Positions 1-8,800 of a stretch of DNA of 64,000 bases are shown here, piece after piece. Below the pieces are notes generated by a model that searched no databases, had not been told where the DNA came from, and worked only from the letters and a program-made list of their open reading frames with translations. Position numbers and translations under genes: made by a program. The DNA comes from Halobacteria archaeon HArc-gm2 (GTDB lineage: Archaea > Halobacteriota > Halobacteria > Halobacteriales > Haloarculaceae). Every line of letters starts with the position of its first letter. The first letter of the stretch is position 1. The DNA is taken from NCBI GenBank assembly GCA_025517465.1, contig JAOPKE010000003.1, forward strand, positions 1 through 64,000, given 5' to 3'.

Positions 1-123
1 CGATACTAGTTCGAGAAGTGTTGAGCCGCGCTGTTTCGGGCGTCTAAACAAGGCCTTTTATACCATTTGATGTAAAATACCCGCCCCGTGCATAGGCGAA
101 TGGATCGGTTCGGATGGCTGAAG

Positions 124-294
124 TTAGAATGTCCCCACCAGTTCGAAGAGCGCGTAAACGATGGCACTAACCCCGAACACGAGTCCTATGGTTCCTAATA
201 GTTGATTCCGCGGTACGACAGTCGTTTGAGAAACAACCAATACGGCCATGAGCATGACGAGAACAGCCAACAGTCGATCTGTTCGATTGGACAT
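124..294 (-). CDS. small two-helix membrane protein
   Basis: A 56-residue protein read from an ATG at 294. The frame stays open to 441, but the upstream part overlaps the antitoxin gene and looks non-coding. Residues about 8-23 and 34-55 are hydrophobic and form two predicted membrane segments joined by a short polar loop. No catalytic or binding motif is visible. It lies 118 bp downstream of the ribbon-helix-helix gene on the same strand, where a VapC-type toxin would be expected, but it shows no PIN-domain residues. Function unknown. Confidence 0.45.
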   Translation of the reverse strand: MSNRTDRLLAVLVMLMAVLVVSQTTVVPRNQLLGTIGLVFGVSAIVYALFELVGTF

Positions 295-412
295 ACCACA
301 TCCATCCAACCTGTTCAATGTGAACTGTTCGATACTCCTTTTGTATTGATCGAGAGATAGTATCAACCAATGAGCCCCGAAAGAGCGGTATCTGTAGCGA
401 TGACGAGGGGGC

Positions 413-637
413 TTACTGTTCTGCCAGTCGTTCTGCAACATTGCTATCGATCAACTCCGCCAGTTCGTCGACGTCTTCGTCGGTCAGTTCACTGTCTGAG
501 GTGAGCCGATTCATCATCTCGAGATCGTCGATTTTCTCTTCGAATGCGTTGCGGGCGACTTCGGACCAGTTGATCTCGGAATGGTCCTCCATCTGGTCTT
601 TGAGGTCGTCGTCGACGTTGATGGTTACCGTTGGCAT
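413..637 (-). CDS. ribbon-helix-helix antitoxin-like protein
   Basis: A 74-residue acidic protein. The N-terminus (PTVTINVDDDLKDQM) has the beta-strand plus helix pattern of a ribbon-helix-helix DNA-binding domain, followed by an NWSEVARNAFEEKI helix typical of VapB/CopG-type antitoxins. The acidic C-terminal tail would be the toxin-binding part. Such proteins dimerise on an operator and repress their own operon. No PIN-domain or RelE-type toxin follows; the next gene downstream is a small membrane protein. It may therefore be an orphan antitoxin. The fold call is firm; the antitoxin role is inferred from family. Confidence 0.7.
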   Translation of the reverse strand: MPTVTINVDDDLKDQMEDHSEINWSEVARNAFEEKIDDLEMMNRLTSDSELTDEDVDELAELIDSNVAERLAEQ

Positions 638-677
638 TGTGGATTGGTCCTTGGCTGAGATTATGGCTGCTGTGACT

Positions 678-794
678 TATGTCTATTGTGGGAGCTGTGA
701 TTTCTGTGTTTACTGCGTTCGGCCGCTATTCCCATCGTGATGACTTGGATTGTGAGAATTCAATCACCCCCGCACCCCTCAGGGGGCAATAAAA
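678..794. repeat. imperfect direct repeat, copy A
   Basis: This segment matches 1285-1400 in order over nearly its whole length: a conserved first half (ending in a GCCGCTATTCC block), a variable middle, then a C-rich stretch and a final ATAAAA. The two copies flank the DUF8139-like gene. The C-rich end (763-796), a GC dyad followed by CAATAAAA, recurs at 2699-2730 upstream of the DUF6735 gene. Read on the minus strand, the end begins TTTTAT(C/T)G, like an archaeal TATA box followed by a GC dyad. Confidence 0.6.
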
Positions 795-871
795 CACCGT
801 TGCGTTGCCAACCCGATGAATACGTAGAGGTAACGATGGACTGATACGGTTTGCCAGTTCAAAACGAATCA

Positions 872-1132
872 ATGGCTGATATCCCGCAACCGTCCAATGA
901 TGTATATTCGGTCGGGGATCGGGTCAAGATCTACATCGGCGCTGACGATCCTGATTCCCAGTATCATGGAGTCCGCTGTGAGGTCGTCGAAGTTCAAACG
1001 GACGACCTTGGTTCGGAAACGGGTCGAACCACAGACGGGTACTCGTACATGCTTCGAGAGGTAGAGACGGACGAAGAGCTTCCAATTTCGTTTCGTCACC
1101 GGGATCTCGTACCGGTCGAAAACAACGAGTAA
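872..1132 (+). CDS. DUF8139-like small haloarchaeal protein
   Basis: An 86-residue acidic protein from the ATG at 872; an in-frame TTG at 851 would add seven residues. It has the pattern VGDRVKIYIG, then YHGVRCEVVEVQTDD, then a closing RHRDLVPV strand, which suggests a small SH3-like or KOW-like beta barrel. I recognise it as the haloarchaeal DUF8139 type, from memory. No catalytic residues are evident. It stands alone between two copies of an imperfect 117-bp direct repeat, so it may have moved or been duplicated with them. Function unknown. Confidence 0.55.
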   Translation: MADIPQPSNDVYSVGDRVKIYIGADDPDSQYHGVRCEVVEVQTDDLGSETGRTTDGYSYMLREVETDEELPISFRHRDLVPVENNE

Positions 1133-1284
1133 ATCACCAGTATTGGCCGACGTTGCATTTCGATATGTAACAGGACGTCCACGTCAGGGACGGGAGGACT
1201 GTTCTCGAAGTGACGATCGATGCATTCGTCGATGGCCGTCGCGGAGAGGCTCGCTTCGTACCCGAGCCCAGGGGCAATGGGACG

Positions 1285-1400
1285 TATGCCTATCGTGGAA
1301 GCTGTGATCTCTGTGTCCACTACGTTCAGCCGCTATTCCTGACGTGATCCCTGGAGTGCGAGGGTCTGGAACCCCCCGCATCCTTCCAGAGACGATAAAA
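1285..1400. repeat. imperfect direct repeat, copy B
   Basis: Partner of the repeat at 678-794. The two align end to end with scattered substitutions and share GAAGCTGTGATCTCTGTGT-like and GCCGCTATTCC blocks and the terminal GATAAAA. This copy has lost the perfect GC dyad seen in copy A and at 2699-2730. It lies downstream of hicA and antisense-side of the DUF8139-like gene. The rest of the 1133-1449 interval shows no gene. Confidence 0.6.
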
Positions 1401-1449
1401 TAACGCGACGAAACTCGTCCACCTGATCTTCGGCTGCGACGTCAGTAAG

Positions 1450-1704
1450 CTACCTGTTACGGTCGATCCAGCGACAGAACTCGTCGAAATCGTTCGCCCC
1501 GGCCTGTTCGGCGATAGACGATAGCGTTCCTGTGTCTATCCGGTCGTGATAGGGGACGGTGACTGTCCGCGGCTCGGTCTCGTGGTCTGTGGGCGGGTCC
1601 CACTTGAGTATGTAGTGGTCCCCGCGTATCCGGTCGAGACGGAAATTTCCAACGTTACAGAGCACGCTCACGATGTCGGCTCCGCTAAAATCGCGGGATA
1701 CCAT
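1450..1704 (-). CDS. hicA: HicA-type mRNA interferase toxin
   Basis: An 84-residue protein with the YcfA/HicA double-stranded-RNA-binding-like fold. The start VSRDFSGADIVSVLCNVGNF is followed by RIRGDHYILKW, where the histidine of GDHY corresponds to the catalytic His of HicA. The strand TVTVPYHDRIDTGTL follows, then a C-terminal helix. HicA cleaves mRNA and is neutralised by HicB. The gene starts 11 bp after the HicB stop on the same strand, so the pair is an antitoxin-first operon, the reverse of the classic hicA-hicB order but usual in haloarchaea. The length is normal for the family. Confidence 0.85.
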   Translation of the reverse strand: MVSRDFSGADIVSVLCNVGNFRLDRIRGDHYILKWDPPTDHETEPRTVTVPYHDRIDTGTLSSIAEQAGANDFDEFCRWIDRNR

Positions 1705-1715
1705 CGAGAGAACGA

Positions 1716-1961
1716 CTACTTGAGAACGTCCGGGAGATCGCCCGAACAGGTATTTTCGTCGGGATCGATTCCGAGTTCTCGTAGCTCAGCGTCGGTGGGT
1801 TCACGACCTGCACCGTTGTAACCCGCGACTGCTTCGTCGAGATTTTCGAGGGCCTTCTCTCGGGTTTCGCCCTGGCTTGCGACGCCAGTTTCTACGTCGA
1901 TCGCCGTCCAGAGGTCCGTGTCCCCCTCGTTCGTAAGTCTGATCTCCTTCCCAGCGCTCAT
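1716..1961 (-). CDS. hicB: HicB-type antitoxin
   Basis: An acidic HicB-like protein of 81 residues from the ATG at 1961; another in-frame ATG lies at 1973 and the frame is open to 2024. The core reads WTAIDVETGVASQGETREKALENLDEAV, the usual HicB pattern of a partly degenerate RNase H-like fold, followed by a short C-terminal region ending DLPDVLK. A GTTTATC box about 30 bp upstream of 1961 fits an archaeal TATA element for a leaderless transcript and favours that start. It pairs with the HicA gene directly downstream and probably autoregulates the operon. Confidence 0.8.
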   Translation of the reverse strand: MSAGKEIRLTNEGDTDLWTAIDVETGVASQGETREKALENLDEAVAGYNGAGREPTDAELRELGIDPDENTCSGDLPDVLK

Positions 1962-2057
1962 ATGATGAGACATTCGTGGTTTCTCCTGATAAACGTGTCC
2001 GTCAGTCGAGTAGCGATGCGTCACCAGACAATGGGTGCCGTCAGTGAGAACTCACGA

Positions 2058-2684
2058 CTACTCGGGCGCTCGGTGAACGTGGATCTCCGCGTCGTCGTTG
2101 ACCCACGCCTGGAGTTTCTCGATCATGTAGGTCCGTGCCTCATTCTCGTCGAAGACGTCCCTGTCGAGCATGTCTCGCGTGATCGATCGCAATGCGCGAA
2201 GCCGACCACGGAGGACGCCGTCGCCGACTGGTTCGCCGTCGTTCCACCGGACCGGGACGAGTGCGCCGTTGCCGACAGTGGTGCCCTCGCTCGTGCGATG
2301 GGCAACGTGATCCATCGCGAAGGAGAACGTCCGGTAGGCCGTGATATCGAACTCTCGGTCGACGACGTAGAACGCTTCGTGCGTGAGGTAGTAGAGACGC
2401 TCCGCACAGATTGTTTCTAGCGTGAGGGCGATTCCTTTCGGTTCCATCTCGACCGGCGTTGCACAGTATCGTCCACTGTCGACTGAGATCGCGGCGCCGT
2501 CGGGCTGGACTTCCAGCATGAGTTCCAGCCGGTTTCGCTGGTCGGAACTCGGGACTGTCCCACCGAACGGTGTTTCGGCTGTGATGTCCGTCGCCAGCCG
2601 AAGTTGGTACGCGCCTTCGTGCGAGTAGTGCAAGTTGTATCGTCCGTCGGGTCGCTCGTACGCGACCAGTGCTCTGTGTGCCAT
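2058..2684 (-). CDS. DUF6735 family protein
   Basis: A 208-residue protein starting MAHRALVAYERPDG and continuing YNLHYSHEGA, the hallmark start of the haloarchaeal DUF6735 family. No active-site motif is evident. DUF6735 genes occur scattered in haloarchaeal genomes and plasmids; their function is unknown. Upstream on this strand lies TTTTATCG followed by a GC-rich dyad (2699-2730), a plausible promoter with an overlapping operator about 40 bp before the ATG. The family call rests on the recognised N-terminus and length. Confidence 0.75.
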   Translation of the reverse strand: MAHRALVAYERPDGRYNLHYSHEGAYQLRLATDITAETPFGGTVPSSDQRNRLELMLEVQPDGAAISVDSGRYCATPVEMEPKGIALTLETICAERLYYLTHEAFYVVDREFDITAYRTFSFAMDHVAHRTSEGTTVGNGALVPVRWNDGEPVGDGVLRGRLRALRSITRDMLDRDVFDENEARTYMIEKLQAWVNDDAEIHVHRAPE

Positions 2685-2698
2685 GATGTGCTGCGGGA

Positions 2699-2730
2699 TT
2701 GCCCCCGCACCCCTCGGGGGGCGATAAAAT
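2699..2730 (-). promoter_or_regulatory. TATA-like box plus GC dyad upstream of the DUF6735 gene
   Basis: On the minus strand, TTTTATCG is followed directly by an inverted repeat, GCCCCCCG and CGGGGGC around AGGGGTG. The same block occurs at 763-796 and in decayed form at 1371-1400. The TATA-like element is about 40 bp from the ATG at 2684, so transcription would start inside or just after the dyad, which could act as an operator. The remaining sequence to 3038 shows no supportable gene. Confidence 0.4.
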
Positions 2731-3038
2731 CACGTGGAGCGGAGCGGTATCATGATGAATCGGCGACCTTAGCACCACGCGAAAAGTACGCCCAGAGTCA
2801 AACTGTCGACCCGGCCGCACAGCTGCAAATGGCTAGTTCTCTACCTCGTCTCCCGATTGGCGAATAGACGATATTTTCGCAGACAATGAAGACTACGTCA
2901 CCGATTCTCTGGATCAATGCTGGTTTCTACAGATGGCGTGGAATGGTAACGACGGTCGCGAAGCCGATATCCGGCATGTCATCCAGGGCTAGCGAGGAAG
3001 GGCCTGGTACAACAGGAAGGTCGTTCTCTCAACACCAC

Positions 3039-4418
3039 TTATTGGGACGCTGGCTCGAACGATACCTCCGCAGTGTGAATCGCAGCGTCGTCGGGCGTTC
3101 CTTCCTTGTTGAGTAACTGGTCGGGGAACGCATCGTAGGCAAGCCCGATCAGCTGGGGTTCGACCTCGGCGAGGAACGCTGGGACGCCGTAGGGGCCCAG
3201 ATCCGCATCGGGATTCCAGGCGCGAACCCAGAGATACGTTGGTTTCCGAAGGCGGCGCGTCCCGGGCTCGAACAGCGCGTCCGCCCAGTGAACTTTTCGC
3301 TCGTCGTCGCCGTGGATCGCCATCGAGAGTTCGCCGACGTGCCAGTAATCACCGTCGCCCCAGCGAGCGAAGCTCCGCGTCGCGTTCCGCTCGTTCGCGA
3401 TCTCGACGAAGTTCGAGCTGAGTTCACGCTTCTTCCCGTACACTTCGGCCTTACCGATGTACCGAGGGACGACGTCGGCAGGGAAGAGGTCGGGACCGTC
3501 GTCGGCGAGCTGGTACATGACGTAGAGGAGCCCCTCATTCTCGGGATGGGGCGTGCCCGTGTCGTCGAGACACTTCAGCCCTTCCCGTCGAATTCGCTCG
3601 TCGATCGCTACCGAGCGCTTCAGTCGACCATTGTCGGTCAGGGAGACAGTGCTCTGCTCGTCGACGTCGAAGAGTGGGATCGGGTCGGCAGTACCGCCAG
3701 CACGGATATCCTCCAGAATGTACTCGTCAGCCCAGGCCTGCCACTGTTCGGTCTTCGAGCGGTTGGTCTGGAGTGTCGTGGACGTGATCGATTCGGTCTC
3801 TCCAGTGGAGACAGCCTCAGCTTCGGGATCGGTGACCCACTCGGACCCAGCCTTCCCGATAGCGTGGAGGATCTGGTTCGGGACGAACTCCCGGTTGGCG
3901 AACACTCGCTCGTACCGGTCCTGCCCGTGAACGAGCCCGACGAGTTTCGCTTCGAGTTCCTGGCGATAGGTCTCGTGGCCGTAGGGCCCGGCAGCGAGTT
4001 CGTCGACGTCACAGATCCAGACGTACAGTGATTGGGACGTGGCCTCACGGATAGCCGCGATGTGGTCGTACTTCGAGAAACTGCCCCACTCGCCGTCGTC
4101 TTCCCACTCCGTGACCGGGAGTGCGTCCCTGATCTTCCGAGAGTGCTGCCCGATACGGGAGCTAATATCGGCCGACTCACCGACGTAGACCGGGGTGATG
4201 TCGTGAGCGTTCTCGACTGGCTCGTCCAGCAGGTAGACGAGGTAGAGGTACTCTCCCTGGTTCAGCCCCCACTTGTACTTGCCGAGGGCGTTGCTGGTGG
4301 TTAATCCACTGGCGTCCTCGTCGAAGAACGGGACTGGGTCCGGAGTGTCCTGGGCGTGGATGTCCGAGACGAGTGTCTCTTCTATCCACTGGCCCCACAG
4401 CTCCGCTTTCGTCGACAT
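3039..4418 (-). CDS. tandem GIY-YIG-like nuclease domain protein
   Basis: A 459-residue protein with two related halves. Each half opens with a W-x-W/WIEE...DIRA-type helix and a DPxPxFD segment, then a GIY-YIG-like core. In half one, LVYLL (60-64) leads to VYVGES (77-82), with R88 and H92 after it. In half two, LLYVMY (about 294-299) leads to RYIGKA (about 318-323), followed by a KKRELSSN helix. GIY-YIG domains cut one DNA strand and occur in homing, repair and restriction enzymes. A TATA-like ATTAAAAG about 30 bp upstream supports the start. It borders a defence island, so a restriction role is inferred, not shown. Confidence 0.6.
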   Translation of the reverse strand: MSTKAELWGQWIEETLVSDIHAQDTPDPVPFFDEDASGLTTSNALGKYKWGLNQGEYLYLVYLLDEPVENAHDITPVYVGESADISSRIGQHSRKIRDALPVTEWEDDGEWGSFSKYDHIAAIREATSQSLYVWICDVDELAAGPYGHETYRQELEAKLVGLVHGQDRYERVFANREFVPNQILHAIGKAGSEWVTDPEAEAVSTGETESITSTTLQTNRSKTEQWQAWADEYILEDIRAGGTADPIPLFDVDEQSTVSLTDNGRLKRSVAIDERIRREGLKCLDDTGTPHPENEGLLYVMYQLADDGPDLFPADVVPRYIGKAEVYGKKRELSSNFVEIANERNATRSFARWGDGDYWHVGELSMAIHGDDERKVHWADALFEPGTRRLRKPTYLWVRAWNPDADLGPYGVPAFLAEVEPQLIGLAYDAFPDQLLNKEGTPDDAAIHTAEVSFEPASQ

Positions 4419-4528
4419 CGATGGGGTTGTATTTGCATATTACCCATTAAAAGCATATCGGGTAGTATGCTGACCGTCGCAGATGTACTTATCCCCTGTT
4501 GAAAGCGAATCAAACATGGACGGGCGTG

Positions 4529-4621
4529 TTAAGATCTAAGTCGACGAGAGCATATTCCCGGACAACAGAGTGAATGACAGCAACAAATAGAGTCTGCATC
4601 TTAAGATCTAGTCTGTTATAA
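4529..4621 (+). promoter_or_regulatory. promoter with two TTAAGATCTA repeats
   Basis: TTAAGATCTA occurs at 4529-4538 and again at 4601-4610. The second copy is directly upstream of a TATA-like GTTATAAC (4614-4621), which sits about 27 bp before the ATG at 4645. This is the position of the BRE and upstream contacts in archaeal promoters, so the repeats could bind a regulator. The interval 4454-4644 is otherwise AT-rich and non-coding. Confidence 0.4.
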
Positions 4622-4644
4622 CCATTGCTTAGAATTGGTGTGTT

Positions 4645-5397
4645 ATGAAGCAGTATCGGTTTGTCCAGTTCCTAGGTAGTGAGATTGAGGAAGTTGGAAA
4701 AGAGGTTGATGGTATTGCTCAAAGAATTGTTGATGAATACGAACAGGGTGAACTGCCTTCTGAGCGCGAGGCGAACCAGGAGATTGCAAGGCAGATCAGG
4801 AAAGTTCTGACGAAAAGAATTCAGCAGCGCTTAGATGGAAAGGTGAAGAACGGTGTCGAGTTTTACGCTCGTGTATTATCTTCGCAGAAGAAAGGTTCTG
4901 AAGAATCCATGGTGGGTGCAGATATTGCTATCGTGTTTGAGGCAGACTTGCCGGACTACAAGGTGTCAAAATCTGTGCTCGTTCAGAGCAAGACCTGGAG
5001 ATCGCGCTCTTCTAAGGACCGATTCAATATTCAGCACTTGGAGGACGAAGTCGAAGATATGTTGAAATGGTCATCTGATTCGTTCATTTTTGTTTTCCCT
5101 GTTGAAGGAAGCGTGAAAGTCATTCCTGCATTTGCCATTAAGGCATTAACCGATGCAGGAGAGTCAATTCCGTCCGACTATCCCGATAAACTCTATACCA
5201 AGAGTATTGGTCGCTTCTTTGAAGAACTAGCCGAATGTTACATAGGCGACCACAAGATCATTCAGTGGGCCAAAGAACCGCTCAGTTGGGAAGAAAACAA
5301 CTTTCAACTAATGATCGATGAACTTCAAATAGACACACTCCTATACATAGGAGTACAGAAAGAATTCGACGAGACGGCGCAACACGACTTCGAATAG
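4645..5397 (+). CDS. PD-(D/E)XK-like protein of unknown family
   Basis: A 250-residue protein I do not recognise as a named family. After a helical N-terminus, E72 (in VEFYARVLSS), GADIAIVFE (91-99) and LVQSK (112-116) follow the order of a PD-(D/E)XK nuclease core, with D93 as the metal ligand and Q114-x-K116 replacing the usual E-x-K. That replacement is tolerated in some restriction enzymes but may mean lost activity. The C-terminal half (FIFVFPVEGSVKVIPAFAIK onward) looks like a substrate-recognition region. The base composition is AT-richer than its neighbours, suggesting transfer. It stands alone beside the large defence locus. Confidence 0.5.
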   Translation: MKQYRFVQFLGSEIEEVGKEVDGIAQRIVDEYEQGELPSEREANQEIARQIRKVLTKRIQQRLDGKVKNGVEFYARVLSSQKKGSEESMVGADIAIVFEADLPDYKVSKSVLVQSKTWRSRSSKDRFNIQHLEDEVEDMLKWSSDSFIFVFPVEGSVKVIPAFAIKALTDAGESIPSDYPDKLYTKSIGRFFEELAECYIGDHKIIQWAKEPLSWEENNFQLMIDELQIDTLLYIGVQKEFDETAQHDFE

Positions 5398-5437
5398 TCC
5401 CCGGTTTAGACATAGACTGTCGTACTTCCAAGTAGGC

Positions 5438-5758
5438 CTATCCGCATTCGAATGCATTTTGTCCCTCTACACCGATGCCATGTCCTTTAGGAAACCGTGG
5501 TTTGGGAAACTCAACCAGAATATCAGCACGCCGGTCACCGAGCGGTTTCTCTCACCCTATTACAACGTCAGGATACTTTGTCGTGAGCTTCGAATACGCG
5601 ATCGACTTGATCCGCAAATGGAGGGATTCACCACCACTGTCAGTCTCCTCTTCAGTAGCGTGGTAGAAATGACGTGCGACGAACGATCCCTTACGGCGAT
5701 GCGAGCCGCGAATTTTCAATATTACGCCGCACTTCGGACACTCAAGCGAAATGCCCAT
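5438..5758 (-). pseudogene. broken CoiA-like zinc-finger protein gene
   Basis: The frame opens at ATG 5758 with LECPKCGVILKIRGSHRR, then RHFYHA and GGESLHLRIKSIA, which is the N-terminal signature of CoiA-type proteins (CPxC, HFxH, GESxxHxxxK). A TGA at about 5552 interrupts the frame. Past it the same frame continues RRADILVEF and GHGIGVEGQ, matching the family's nuclease-like core, and stops at TAG 5438-5440. The gene therefore carries an in-frame nonsense codon and an early end. It is co-oriented with and 76 bp downstream of the FtsK-type gene, as if once part of that operon. Confidence 0.65.
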
Positions 5759-5834
5759 TCCCCACCTGATGCGGAATGACCTCGGTGCCGTCGTGGGGGG
5801 CGAAAACGACATACAAATTACGCATTTATAGTGG

Positions 5835-8800
5835 TCACCGGTATTTGTTGATGAGTTCGCGAATGTCGTCAGAGTCCACATAGAGGCCTTGGAGTCGAGT
5901 GGTTCTGTCTGCTTCTTTCAGTAGCATGTCTCCGTCTCCACCAAGTTCCTCTGCTCCACCTTCGTCGATTAGGATTCGAGAGTCAGACTGCTTTGGAAGT
6001 CGGAAAGCTACCCGAGTGTCCAAATTGGCACGGAGGTCCGTGTCGATAGCTTCGTGTGAAGGTCGCTGGGTAGAGATGACGAGATGGATACCCTGTGCCC
6101 GTGCGATTTGGGCGATGCGGCGCACATTGTCCTCGGTGTCGTCAGCGTCTTCTCCAAGTTGCTGGAGTAGGTCGCTGTATTCGTCGATGATGACGACGAT
6201 GGGCTTCATCTGGTCATCCGGGTTCTGCTCGTTGTACTCCCCGATGTCACGGCAGACGCTTTCCCGAAGAAGTTGTTTTCTACGCGGAATTTCGTCATCG
6301 ACGAGCCACTCGAACAGTTTAGCAGCGTCTTCGGCGTCAGTGATCACTTCGCCGTTTGAAAGATTCGGCAGGGCATCGAAGAAGATGAAGTCGGTCTCCT
6401 TTGGATCGACCAGGGCGAACTCAACATTTTCCTGGCCTTTCTGCTCCATGAAGTTCATAATCAGTGAGTACAGGAACACGGTCTTCCCGCTACCTGTTGC
6501 TCCGCCGACCAACATGTGCGGTGCTTCAGAGAGGTCAGAGCGGTAGACATCGCCGTCTGGTGTGACTCCTGCCAGGAAGGGTAGTGAGGCGGTCTCAATC
6601 TCGTCAGGCTGCTTGTACCGGTCTCCGTAGTCGCGTAGAGGGACGACGACGTTGTTCTCTCGGGGAACGTCAAGGGCAACGTATTCAGTGCCAGGGAGTT
6701 CTTGGAATATGGGTTCTTTTTCGAACGCCATTTCCCGGGCGATGTCCTCCATTCGTTGTTTTAGTGAGGCATTCTTCTCGTGGGAGGCGAGCCGAATCTT
6801 GAAGCGGACTACGTTTGGCCCAACTTCGATATCGTTAGAGTCGATTTCCTGGATGTCGATTTTGAAGTCGTTGAGTACCCGTTTCAGGGTTTCAACCTCG
6901 TCGCTGTACTGTTTTGTGGCTCCAAACCGGTCGGGCGAGGTTTCAGAGTCTTTGGGCCCTTCGCTTGTTTCCTCTGCCTTGTCCATGTCCTCGTCCGCAG
7001 TTGCACTATCCGTTTCTTCTTCCCCTTTTTGCATCCCTTCAGTGGTTCCCTCATCTTCCTCTGTAGTCTGAGTTTCCCGGTCTTCGATACCGCTGACGAT
7101 CAGGCGCTTGATCGACTGGCGGGGAAGCTTGTCGATCCTGATGGACTGGGCGTTGGGAGTTACCCCGTCGATTCGTTCGTCTGAAGTGGCCTCGCTCGTG
7201 ACTTCGACTGATACGATCCTCGGGTTGATATCGATTTGGGCATCGCCGTTGAATACATCGTTAATCCGGTCTGCCCACTCCTGTTTACCCTCCATCCCTT
7301 CTGCGGAGGTCAGCTCGTAGTACAGCTGTTCTCGGAGAGCTTCTTTTCGGGGCGACGTGGTGAGGTTTTTGTCGCCGGTGAACAGGCCGCGGATAGTGTC
7401 TGTCGTCTCGAAGACCTGATCGACGGCGCTTCCTTTCACGACCTTAGTGCCATCTTCGTCTTTGACAGTGTAGGCGGTGCTGGTTTCTTCAAGAGTCTTG
7501 ATTTCAATGATGTCGAGGATGAGGCCGCCGTCATCGTCGAACTGGACGGTAAGGATGTCGGCTCGGCTTTCACTGTCCCCCAGGTTCAGCCATTCCCGAG
7601 TACGTGGGTTGTCGATGGAGAAGATCAATTTGGGGTCTGCAAGTGTCTGCTGAAGCCACTGTACTGCAATGATAGAGCCAAGCAAGCCCTTCGTGTTCCT
7701 GGATTTTCCGCTGCCAAGGGTTTCCCGGGTGATGAGGCGGAGAAGACCGCTTTGCTGCAGGTCAGCGATTCTCTCCGCGATTTCCTCCAAGTCGGTGTCA
7801 TCTGGGGCGAGACGGTATTCGTTAATGATGCGCCGGAGGATCCGACGGAAGTAGTCGATATCCTCTGAGTACGTGGCGAAGTCGCGTTCGCCTCGTCGTT
7901 CCCTTGAGATCAGGTTGTCCTTCCAGAACGGATTACCGTTCATCGGTGGTGAGGAGATAGAGACCCAGATTGCGGAGTCGAGGAGCTCGTCAATAGTCTC
8001 TTTTTCGACGTTGAGTTCGTTGACCTCGGCGTTGTGGATGGCCTGGCGCTGATTATAGAGCTGGTTGATCAGGTCCTGGTACTCGGAGAAGAGGACGCCT
8101 TCCTTCGACGGTGAGATATTGATTTTGTCCTCGAGTAGGTCGTAGTCGAACTCTTTCGGGACATACAGAGGGTGGATTGTGGTTTCGGCGTCTCGTTCGA
8201 AGGTCTGGATGCTAAAGTCGCTCTGGTCGTTTATCAGAATGAAGTGCTGTGGATCACTTTTCAGATCCTCGCCGTATGAGTCGTAGCTGGGGTGTTCATT
8301 TGTAACGATCTCGAACTTGCCAGAGTCGTTGTCCGGACCGAACAGATTGATGATGTCCTCGGAGAGGCTGGGTGAGGCAGTGCCGTTAAGCACAGGCTTC
8401 TCTTCGTCCTCGATGAAGGCGAATTCCACTGTCGCGCCTTGGATTTCTTCTTTCTCCGCCAAGTCCGCGATATCCGAGAGCAGGTCCACCGGATCCAAGG
8501 GGTCGATAATGCTAATTTTGAGGTGGCGTCGGGATGGTGGATACGCTGACGTGAATTTATCGAGGACGTAGTCGTAGAACTTAGAGTTCGTACCTTCTGC
8601 TGCGTTCTCAATCCGGGTGTAGACCGGCAGGCGATCGACCTCCGCGGATTGTACGAGGTAGGTCTCATCTGCCAGCCGGTAGTTCCCGCCGACGTGAATG
8701 CTTCGGAGGACGTGTGGCTGTTCTTCGACGCTGTTGATGAGAAAGTCGCGTTCCTCCTCGGTCAGTGATTCCTTCTCCTCCTTCATCTCCCTCGCCAGTT

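Noticed and set aside
2140-2820. 226-codon frame overlapping the DUF6735 gene in another phase
   Set aside because: Arg/His-rich composition; the DUF6735 frame has the recognised N-terminus.
5459-5779. Plus-strand 106-codon frame after the PD-(D/E)XK-like gene
   Set aside because: The opposite strand carries the CoiA-like remnant with recognisable zinc and core motifs; the plus frame is its shadow.
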